DNA from: DATBAT01 sp963824805 | GTDB lineage: Bacteria > Acidobacteriota > Terriglobia > Terriglobales > Acidobacteriaceae | Assembly: GCA_963824805.1 (NCBI GenBank) | Contig: CAWGQZ010000001.1 | Location: forward strand, 4,077-68,076 | DNA: 64,000 nt | Reading direction: 5' to 3' | Shown: positions 56,770 to 64,000 of the stretch, piece after piece | How positions within the stretch are numbered: position 1 is the first letter of the stretch | How the letters are laid out: each line of letters starts with the position of its first letter | The notes under the pieces: model-generated | Databases searched by the model: none | Told to the model about the DNA's origin: nothing | The model's input: only the letters and a program-made list of their open reading frames with translations | Program-made: the position numbers and the translations under genes

Positions 56770-57672
56770 CTACGACTGCGGAATCTCGCTGGGAGAATAT
56801 CCCACTAGCCGCTGATAATTGCCTTGAGCGAATTTTTTGACTAGAGCAAGCAATAGTGGGTTGGCATGCAAGTAAGCGGGCACGGCAGTCACACGTGCAC
56901 CGCGGCGAAGCTTGTATTCATCGATGCCGGCTGTACTCAAACCACTGTCGTATAGCAACACGATACCGGGATCTTCGCGAGCTGCAACCCGGCAGTAGTG
57001 GAGCAGTAGATCAGGCGTGCGAAGTTCCAGGCCCTTGTCGGAATGGACCATCGTTTTCCGGATGACGGTATCACCTATACGGCAGGACATTTCGAATCCC
57101 AACAATTGATCACCCTGAAATGCGCCGATAATTGGCATGTCGGGAAATTGGAAAAGCGCGCGAGCCCACTGTGCAAAACCCTCTTTCCGGGTGCGGTGAG
57201 TGGCGAATTCATATTTGGCGCGCCGATAGAACGAGAGGTAGAGTTCGTATCCTTGCTCGACAAATTGCTTCTCATCCGTAAGCCGCGCAGCAACCAGACC
57301 GTTCTTCTGCGCTGCCTTCAGGTTGCGTTGTGCATTGCGATGTAGTTTGCCGGGATCGTAGTTCCTCAGATCATCAAAAACAATGGAGTTGAGATAGGAG
57401 TTGGATGGCTGGCCGTCCAGCACGCCGTGCTGAAACGCAGCGAACTTCCTGAACTGTCGCGTCGTGCTCGCCTCGTCATATGCGCAAAACGGAGCCAGCG
57501 GCCGGTAGAAGAACGGCCGCACCTCCCGCCAGAACACATCTCCCTGTTTGGTGATCTTAAGGCCCGCCGCGGATTCAAGCGCGGCATAGCGGTCGATCGA
57601 CATCGGGACCCACGAATCAAAACCCTTCGGCGAGCGCTTCCACGGGCATCGACACCAGCCTTCCACCTGCAA
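56770..57672 (-). CDS. FemAB/GNAT-like acyl- or aminoacyl-transferase
   Basis: 300 residues from TTG 57670-57672; ATG 57603 is an alternative. The second half has the GNAT/FemAB look: FVEQGYELYLSFYRRAKYEF, MPIIGAFQGDQLLGFEMSC, LRTPDLLLHYCRVAAR and LLYDSGLSTAGIDEYKLRRGA. Related proteins add amino acids or acyl groups to cell-wall or lipid acceptors. Exact reaction unknown. It converges on gcdH. Confidence 0.6.
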   Translation of the reverse strand: MQVEGWCRCPWKRSPKGFDSWVPMSIDRYAALESAAGLKITKQGDVFWREVRPFFYRPLAPFCAYDEASTTRQFRKFAAFQHGVLDGQPSNSYLNSIVFDDLRNYDPGKLHRNAQRNLKAAQKNGLVAARLTDEKQFVEQGYELYLSFYRRAKYEFATHRTRKEGFAQWARALFQFPDMPIIGAFQGDQLLGFEMSCRIGDTVIRKTMVHSDKGLELRTPDLLLHYCRVAAREDPGIVLLYDSGLSTAGIDEYKLRRGARVTAVPAYLHANPLLLALVKKFAQGNYQRLVGYSPSEIPQS

Positions 57673-57771
57673 AGTCCCTTAAAGATTTTACACAGATTGA
57701 CGGGCGGCTCAGCCGGGACAACCCACTGGCGGTCGAGGGCTCAACGTACGGAGCGCCAACCCAGATCGTAA

Positions 57772-58065
57772 CTAAGACCGCTTTCGTTGATCGCTCATCA
57801 ATTTGCGTAGAACTTTGTTGATGCGTGTCTGGTAGCCTCTGCCATCAACTTTGAACCACGCCAACACGTCGGCGTCCAGACGCAAGGTGACTGGTTTTTT
57901 GATGGGCTTGTATAGGCTTCCGATGTCCGCCTGCCAGTCTCGATCGGAAGCGGACTTCCTGCGTCCGGCCGCCACTCGGGCAGAGCCAGTCCTGGCGGTG
58001 CGAGGTGCTTTTTTACTGGAAAGGTTTCGCTGCTTTAAGTTGGGCTGTTTCTTAGATTTTGCCAT
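57772..58065 (-). CDS. Orphan BrnA-like antitoxin
   Basis: 97 residues from ATG 58063-58065. A basic N-terminal tail (KSKKQPNLKQRNLSSKKAP) precedes the ribbon-helix-helix part KKPVTLRLDADVLAWFKVDG, then YQTRINKVLRKLM, the signature of BrnA antitoxins. BrnT toxin normally lies just upstream, but the 170 bases upstream (58066-58236) hold no BrnT frame. It may be a remnant or a stand-alone regulator. Confidence 0.8.
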   Translation of the reverse strand: MAKSKKQPNLKQRNLSSKKAPRTARTGSARVAAGRRKSASDRDWQADIGSLYKPIKKPVTLRLDADVLAWFKVDGRGYQTRINKVLRKLMSDQRKRS

Positions 58066-58200
58066 GGCGCCTATTATGTACATACCGAAAGATGATTACA
58101 ACGAGTTTTATATGGAATACCGAATTTCGGCCGAGCGCGAGCTAATTTTCTTGTTTTTCTGGCTTTAATCCGCAACTTTTCAATCGGCCAAAAATAATGC

Positions 58201-58232
58201 TTGACTGTACTATCGTACTAGTACACTATATT
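58201..58232 (+). promoter_or_regulatory. Promoter and operator of the GntR gene
   Basis: TTGACT (58201-58206) is followed by TGTACT (58206-58211) and AGTACA (58220-58225), an inverted repeat with an 8-base spacer. Candidate -10s are CACTAT (58224-58229, spacer 17) and TATATT (58227-58232, spacer 20). The palindrome fills the promoter, as expected for autorepression by a GntR protein. Confidence 0.6.
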
Positions 58233-58236
58233 CCTG

Positions 58237-58656
58237 ATGAGGCCTTCAGCCCTTTCACGATCGCCCTTCCAACTTCGACTGGACCAGCGGAGCGGGGTAC
58301 CCATCTACCGCCAGATCATCGATCAGGTCGTGGGCGGAGTTGCGGCTGGCACGCTTGACGGAGGCGATCAGCTGCCTACCGTTCGCCAGCTGGCAGTAGA
58401 TCTCTCGATCAATCCCAACACAGTGATTCGCGCGTATCGTGAACTTGAAATCAGAGGGGTTCTGGAGACCGAGCAAGGCACGGGGACCTTCATTAGCCAT
58501 CAAAAGACATCGCGGGACGGAGCAGAACGGCAACGCCGGTTGAGCCAACTAATCGGTGAATTCGTTGCGCGAGCGGGTTCCGAAGGCTACACGCTGGATG
58601 AGGTACTGGAGCAATTGAAAGATGTCCCCGGCGACGGGGCCAAGAAACGGAGGTAA
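58237..58656 (+). CDS. YtrA-subfamily GntR transcription regulator
   Basis: 139 residues. Winged helix-turn-helix: FQLRLDQRSGVPIYRQIIDQ, GDQLPTVRQLAVDLSINPNT, VIRAYRELEIRGVLETEQGT. The short C-terminal helical tail (about 85-139) without a ligand domain marks the YtrA group. The ATG lies only 4-7 bases after the -10 candidates, so the message is probably leaderless. The next gene (slipin) starts six bases after its stop, so the regulator likely controls it together with itself. Confidence 0.92.
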   Translation: MRPSALSRSPFQLRLDQRSGVPIYRQIIDQVVGGVAAGTLDGGDQLPTVRQLAVDLSINPNTVIRAYRELEIRGVLETEQGTGTFISHQKTSRDGAERQRRLSQLIGEFVARAGSEGYTLDEVLEQLKDVPGDGAKKRR

Positions 58657-58662
58657 AGGTTG

Positions 58663-59533
58663 ATGCGACTAAACTTGTCTCAGGTGAGTGGCATGGCGGT
58701 GGCTTTGTTCGTGATTTCGGTCGGAGCCGGATTCGGGCTGACAACGTTGCTCCATAATGAAGTGCCGTTTTATGCCGGACTGCTGATTGGCGTGTACCTG
58801 CTGCTTTCCATCAAAGTGGCCGACCAGTGGGAGAAAGTAGCGGTGTTGCGCCTGGGGCGTTTCATCGGTCTGCGCGGGCCGGGATTATTTCACGTCATTC
58901 CTATCGTCGACCGATTGAGCGCCTCGGTCGACCAGCGGGTGCGCGTGGCCAACGTACGTTGCAGAGTCGACTCTTACCCGTGACACGGTGCCGGTGAATG
59001 TCGACGCCAACGTTTTTTGGATGGTATGGAATCCGGAGAAGTCAATTTTGGAAGTGCAGGATTTTGTTCACGCCATCACCACCAGTGCGCAGACCGGGTT
59101 GCGGGAATCAATCGGGCGTCACGAACTGTCGCAGATGATCACCGAGCGCGAATCCATGGGGCGCGAACTGCAGCGAATTCTGGATGAGAAGACCAATCCC
59201 TGGGGTATCACCGTGCAGTCGGTGGAAATTCGCGATGTGCGAATTCCTGCGGCGTTGGAGGATGCCATGTCGCGGCAAGCGCAGGCGGAGCGCGAACGTC
59301 AGGCGCGGAATATTCTGGGCCAGGCCGAGACTGAAATTGCTGATAAGTTCGCGCAGGCGGCGCTGGTCTATCAAGACAACCCTGTCGCATTGCATTTGCG
59401 CGCCATGAACATGTTGTACGAGGCAATCAAAGAGCGCGGATCCATGGTGATTGTGCCATCTTCGGCGGTTGAGACGATGGGCCTTGGCGGCATGTTGGCA
59501 ACCGCAACGCTCGGAGGAGCAAAGGCGCAATAG
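58663..59533 (+). CDS. Slipin/SPFH (band 7) membrane protein, one frameshift
   Basis: About 290 residues after correcting a shift near 58965. Two N-terminal hydrophobic segments (MAVALFVISVGAGFGL, FYAGLLIGVYLLLSI), then the SPFH domain (EKVAVLRLGRFIGLRGPGLF, VPVNVDANVFWMVWNPEKSI, GRHELSQMITERESMGRELQ, VEIRDVRIPAALEDAMSRQA) and a helical coiled tail. Slipins organise membrane microdomains and often work with a NfeD protease; none is adjacent. ATG 58663 follows GGAGG. Confidence 0.88.
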
Positions 59534-59536
59534 CTC

Positions 59537-59914
59537 ATGAATGCTGCGGATTTTCGCCGGATAGCTTTGAGCCTGCCGGGCGCGGAAGAGGGTTCGCATA
59601 TGGGGTCCGCTGACTTCCGCGTTGGCGGCAGGATCTTCGCTACTCTCGCCGCGCAAAAACTGGGCTACGGCAACCTCATGCTCGATCTCGAACACCAGAC
59701 CGCGTTTGTCGAAGAGCAGCCTGAGGTATTCCTGCCGATATCGGGAGGATGGGGCCGAATGGGAATGACGCACATCCGGCTCGCCGAAGCTAACGAAGAT
59801 TTGCTTACCGGGGCGCTCCGTACCGCCTGGAAACTTCGGGCAGATAAGAATACGAAGGTTCGAAATCCTTCTGCCGGAAGTAAGCGGCAGCGAACGAAAA
59901 AGCCGCCTCGGTGA
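59537..59914 (+). CDS. MmcQ/YjbR-family protein
   Basis: 125 residues. Family opening FRRIALSLPGAEEGSHMGSADFRVGGRIFA and GGWGRMGMTHIRLAEANED; a CyaY-like DNA-binding fold is known for YjbR. It has a basic tail (SKRQRTKKPPR). It starts three bases after the slipin stop, so it is in the same operon. Confidence 0.88.
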   Translation: MNAADFRRIALSLPGAEEGSHMGSADFRVGGRIFATLAAQKLGYGNLMLDLEHQTAFVEEQPEVFLPISGGWGRMGMTHIRLAEANEDLLTGALRTAWKLRADKNTKVRNPSAGSKRQRTKKPPR

Positions 59915-59944
59915 ATGTTGGTTTTTAGTTACTGCTCCTAGTTC

Positions 59945-60526
59945 TCAGTTTCCCGGAGTGGGGGTGGTTTCGCCGATATAGCGTTCGATAGTTTCCTTCA
60001 GCCTGCCCTGCGCTTTCAAGATGTAGTCCAGGGCGTCGCGTATGGCTCCTTCTCCGCCGGAATGCGGAGTTACGTAGTGGGCTTCTTGTTTTACCTCCGA
60101 CCGGGCATTGGCGACTGCGATGGCGAATCCGCTGGCCCGCATCGCTGGAAGATCGATGACGTCATCTCCGACAAAAGCGGTTTCGCTGGCCGCGATCCCA
60201 GCTTTTAAGAGAATTTCTTCGAAGGCGCCCTTCTTGTCTTGAATGCCCTGGTAAACGTAGTCCAGTTTCAGGTCGCGGGCGCGCAACGCGACGGTTTCCG
60301 ACCTGCGTTTCGTGATGAGACCAGTCTTGATTCCAGCCAGACGGGCAAGCGAGATCGCCGCCCCGTCATGGGCATGAAATCCTTTTACCTCAATCATGCT
60401 GCTGGTGTTAGGGCCTGGTTGATCGATCGGTTCGGTGCGTGGGATGAAATACAGTTTACCGTCGGTGAAGACGCCATCTACGTCGAAAAGTAGGAGCTTG
60501 ATTTTCTTGGCGCGAAGTTCGGACAT
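59945..60526 (-). CDS. kdsC: KdsC-like HAD phosphatase (KDO 8-phosphate phosphatase)
   Basis: 193 residues from ATG 60524-60526 (MSELRAKKIKLLLFDVDGVF). HAD motif I LLLFDVDGVFTDG, motif II LITKRRSE, motif III/IV FVGDDVIDLPAM. A roughly 15-residue insert (PRTEPIDQPGPNTSSMIEVK) follows the DGKLYF strand, where typical KdsC is short. It hydrolyses KDO-8-phosphate in lipopolysaccharide core synthesis. It ends near the MmcQ gene (convergent) and diverges from lhr. Confidence 0.88.
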   Translation of the reverse strand: MSELRAKKIKLLLFDVDGVFTDGKLYFIPRTEPIDQPGPNTSSMIEVKGFHAHDGAAISLARLAGIKTGLITKRRSETVALRARDLKLDYVYQGIQDKKGAFEEILLKAGIAASETAFVGDDVIDLPAMRASGFAIAVANARSEVKQEAHYVTPHSGGEGAIRDALDYILKAQGRLKETIERYIGETTPTPGN

Positions 60527-60640
60527 TCCCGGCGATTCTAGCATTCGGCCAGTACCCGAGAGAGGCGTCTACGGATCTTGTGCGCGGCCGATAGGCGAAT
60601 ATTTGGCGAATCTCAGTTAACGATTTAAGATGAGAACCTC

Positions 60641-63600
60641 ATGTTTCCTCCGGCATCGTCCCTGGAATGGTGCCACCCTCTGTTGAGAGAGTGGTTCACC
60701 TCCCGGTTCGGCACTCCAACCGAACCTCAGGAGCAAGGCTGGCCACACATCCTGGCGGGACGGACAACGTTGATTTCGGCCCCGACTGGGTCTGGTAAAA
60801 CTCTGGCCGCCTTTCTGGCATGCATTAACAAACTGGTCTGTAAGGCGTTGGATGGGGATCTTCACGACAGGACCGAGGTCCTGTACATCTCACCTCTTAA
60901 GGCCTTAGGCAACGACATCCAGAAAAATCTGGAAGTGCCGCTGGGCGAGATTCTGCAGATGGCGAGCGAGCGTGGACTGCTCATGCCGCAAATCCGGACG
61001 GCGGTTCGGACCGGCGACACCCTGATGCACGAACGGCGGGCCATGCTGAAGCGGCCGCCACATATTCTTGTCACCACCCCGGAGTCGCTCTACATTCTTC
61101 TGACCGCGGAAAGCAGTCGGCGAATTTTGCGCGATGTCGAGACCGTGATCGTTGATGAAATCCATGCTGTGGCTGACGACAAACGTGGCGCGCACCTGAC
61201 GATCTCGCTGGAAAGGCTGGAGGCCCTAACTCACCGCCCGCCCGTACGTATTGGGCTGTCCGCGACCCAAAAACCCATTGAGGAAGTCGCCCGCTTTCTG
61301 ACCGGGAACGGACGGCCCGACTCGGTGATCGTCAATGTTGGCCACCAGCGCAAACTTGATCTGGCCGTCGAAGTTCCCGGTTCACAGCTTGGTCCTGTCG
61401 CCAGTAATGAGATGTGGGACGAAATTTACAACCGGTTGGTAGAACTGGTTGGCCAACATCGTTCGACCTTGGTTTTCGTCAACACCCGGAGGATGGCGGA
61501 ACGGCTGGCATTTCATCTCGGCGAGCGTCTGGGGGAAGAAAATGTAGCCGCCCACCATGGCAGCCTGTCGCGCAAACTTCGTTTCGCAGCAGAAAAGAAG
61601 TTGAAGGACGGCGAGATCAAAGTTCTGGTGGCGACAGCATCACTGGAACTCGGTATCGATATCGGCACTGTAGACCTGGTGGTGCAGATCAGTTCTCCAC
61701 GAGCGATTGCCGTAGCGCTGCAACGAGTGGGCCGGTCGGGCCACTGGCGCGGTGCAATTCCGAAAGGACGTTTTTTTGTTACAACCCGCGATGAGTTGAT
61801 GGAATGCGCCGCCTTAGTCAGGGCGGTCCGGCAGGGAGATCTGGATCACCTTATTATTCCTGAGGCGCCGCTTGATATCCTGGCACAGCAGATTGTAGCC
61901 ACTTGCGCAACCAGCACCCCCGGCGGCCCTCTCCGGCAGCATTCTCGTGCTCTTGAACCAGGCAGCGAAACCTTATTTCCTTCGATGCATGAGCAGAAAG
62001 CGCTGCCCGGTAGCGTGCACGAGGACAGCGGCCCGGCGGATTCCAGCGGCTGGGACGAAGACGAAATGTTTGAAATGATGCGGCGCGCCTACCCGTATCG
62101 AAACCTCAGACATGAGACTTACGAATCCGTGCTGGAGATGCTCTCGGAAGGCATTGCTGCAAGACGCGGCCGTTACGGCGCTTATATCCATCGCGACCGG
62201 GTCAACCGAAAATTGCGTGCAAGGCGGGGCGCCCGGCTGGCAGCTATTACCAGCGGCGGCGCGATCCCCGAGACCGCTCTGTTTACCGTTGTCGCCGAAC
62301 CTGAGGGCGGCATCGTGGGGACGCTGGATGAAGATTTTGCAGTAGAGAGCAGCGCCGGCGACATCATCCTGCTGGGAAACACCTCCTGGCGAATACGGCG
62401 GGTGGAAGGCAAGTCTGGACGAGTCCTGGTGGAAGATGCCCACGGCGCGCCGCCAACGGTTCCCTTCTGGCTGGGGGAGGCCCCGGCCCGCACCCAGGAA
62501 TTGTCGGGACACGTTGCCGACTTGCGTCAGGAAATCAGCGAGCGGTTGCCCAAGCTCTCTCCCGTCGGAATCTCGCAGAAGCTCCCGGAGGTCGCTGAAA
62601 CGGTGGCGTGGCTCAAAGAGGAATGTGGGTTGGATGACTCGGGCGCTGAACAGGCGATCGAGTACATCATCCAGGGGCGAGCCGTTCTGGGAACGGTTCC
62701 CACGCAAAACACCATCATCGCCGAGCGCTTCTTCGATGAGGGTGGCGGAATGCAGTTGGTGATTCACGCGCCACTTGGGGGGCGGATCAACAAAGCCTGG
62801 GGCCTTTCGCTGCGTAAGCGATTCTGCCGCAGCTTCAACTTCGAACTTCAGGCGGCAGCTACCGACAATGGGCTCAACATCGCCCTCGCGGAACAGCACA
62901 GTTTCCCCTTGGGGGATGTCTTTCAGTTCCTCAACGCCGAAACAGCACAGAATGTTCTGGAGCAGGCTGCGCTGGATTCGCCTATTTTCGCCACGCGCTG
63001 GCGGTGGGACGCGAATCGCGCTCTCGCCTTGCTCCGCTTTCAAGGCGGCAAGAAGGTTCCGCCGCAGATACAGCGCATTCGTTCCGACGATCTTTTGGCG
63101 TCGGTCTTTCCTGACGTCGCGGCCTGCCAGGAAAACATCGTCGGCGAAATCAAGATTCCCAACCATCCCCTGGTGAATGAAGTCATGAAGGACGTCCTCA
63201 CCGAGGCCATGGATATTGAGGGCTTGAAGGATCTTCTGCGCGGCATCGAGGACGGACGCATTCGTTGTATTGCGGTCGACACGCCCGTGCCGTCGCAGTT
63301 CTCGCACGAAATTTTGAATGCGAATCCCTACGCCTACCTCGACGATGCTCCGCTGGAGGAGCGGCGGGCACGCGCAGTGGAGATGCGTCGAATCTTGCCT
63401 GAATCCGTACTGGAAGAGGTGGGCAAACTCGACCCTGCCGCCATTGAACAGGTCCGGCGCGAAGCCTGGCCGGATGTGCGCGATCCTGATGAACTTCATG
63501 ACGTGCTCCATAGCCTTATCGCTTTGCCACTCGAAGCCGTGAATGAGCCTGACTGGCGGGGTTTCTTCGAAAGGCTCGCCGCCCACAATCGAGCAGGTTG

Positions 63601-64000
63601 TGCAATAGCCGACGGCCGAGCATTCTGGGTTTCCTCCGAGAGGGTAAACAGCTTCTCTGTGCTTTACCCCAATTCGCAGTTTGAGGCTTCTCCCGGCAAA
63701 TCGAGACCACGCCTCTTTCTGTGGAGGACGCCACGCTCGCTTTGGTTACTGGGTGGATGGCGCACTCCGGTTGTGTGTCGGGACCACAACTCAGCCGGTT
63801 GATGGGACTTCCGGCCTCTCAGATTGAACAGGCGCTGTTGCGGATGGAGGCAAGCGGAGCAATTCTGCGCGGGAAATTCACCGACCCTAAGGTGCAAGAG
63901 ATTGAGTGGTGCGACCGGCGGTTGCTGGCCCGCATTCACCGCCTGACAGTCGCCTCTTTGCGCAAACAGATTGAGCCGGTTACCTCCGCGCAATTCATGC
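60641..64000 (+). CDS. lhr: Lhr-type large DEAD/DEAH helicase (3' end outside the window, one frameshift)
   Basis: More than 1,110 residues. RecA1 with Walker A APTGSGKT at 47-54, VLYISPLKALGNDIQ, TTPESLYILLTAESSR and DEIH near 172; RecA2 with TLVFVNTRRMAERLA, HHGSLSRKLRF and QRVGRSGHWRG; then the long Lhr-core winged-helix and beta parts. The frame is lost near 63697; in the next frame the Lhr C-terminal part (EWCDRRLLARIHRLTVASLR) continues to the window edge. Lhr unwinds RNA:DNA hybrids in DNA repair. Confidence 0.93.

Noticed and set aside
58066..58236. BrnT toxin upstream of the BrnA-like gene
   Set aside because: Frames on the minus strand are short and stop early; a fragment loosely like a BrnT end was too weak to support.
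61973..63586. 537-residue open frame opposite lhr
   Set aside because: It lies antisense to the highly conserved Lhr helicase, has no ribosome site and no recognisable fold; a shadow of GC-rich codon use.
1..64000. tRNA, rRNA or CRISPR loci
   Set aside because: No tRNA cloverleaf with TPsiC-arm sequence, no rRNA core sequence and no regularly spaced repeats were noticed.

Overview
The window looks like chromosomal DNA of a soil-type Acidobacteriota (Terriglobia / Koribacter-like). This is inferred from the gene mix, not from a marker-gene tree: a Tricorn-type protease, two FecR-domain surface proteins, futalosine-pathway menaquinone synthesis (MqnD), a YtrA-type GntR regulator with a slipin, an AmmeMemoRadiSam B protein, Lhr helicase and many secreted peptidases. 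No rRNA, tRNA, insertion sequence, prophage or CRISPR array was recognised.

Region 1 (1-7757) is the strangest part. It is a near-perfect palindrome with arms of at least 3.8 kb around a centre near 3.88 kb. Each arm carries, from the centre outward, a PilZ-domain gene, a soluble histidine kinase, an NtrC-type sigma-54 response regulator and a TPR protein. The left arm is cut by the window edge. Both arms contain frameshifts that cluster near the centre, while base differences in the regulator are almost all synonymous. The arms are therefore diverged copies or strain haplotypes, and not one molecule read twice. Whether the head-to-head join is biological or an assembly product is open.

Region 2 (8.8-13 kb) holds the cell-shape genes mreD, mreC and mreB plus a FecR-domain protein. 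Region 3 (13-22 kb) has a HGSNAT-like membrane protein, a 48-residue membrane peptide, bioY, mqnD, an M49-like metallopeptidase, an alkyltransferase-like protein, a STAS protein, and the conserved dnaX-ybaB-recR run. A candidate small RNA with a strong terminator follows. Region 4 (22-35.7 kb) holds envelope glycosyltransferases, an acyl-CoA ligase, a glutaredoxin, an SMP-30 protein and a peptide-breakdown set (Tricorn, S9 peptidase, Tat-exported amidase). Region 5 (35.9-42 kb) has glgA, rsmA, a MEMO-like protein, a second FecR protein and ruvC.

Region 6 (42-46.3 kb) is an apparent signalling operon: TonB-dependent receptor, YfiR-like periplasmic protein, membrane histidine kinase. Region 7 (46.4-53.6 kb) is a phosphate/polyphosphate block. 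pstS, a porin, ppk1 and a SixA phosphatase lie on one strand behind a four-unit PHO-box-like array, and ppx converges on them. Region 8 (53.8-64 kb) has unknown exported proteins, glutaryl-CoA dehydrogenase, a FemAB/GNAT-like enzyme, an orphan BrnA-like antitoxin, a YtrA regulator with slipin and MmcQ/YjbR, kdsC, and an lhr helicase gene that runs off the end.

Single-base frameshifts interrupt many conserved genes that must work (mreC, rsmA, ppk1, lhr and others). I read most of them as consensus sequencing errors, and note where each lies.
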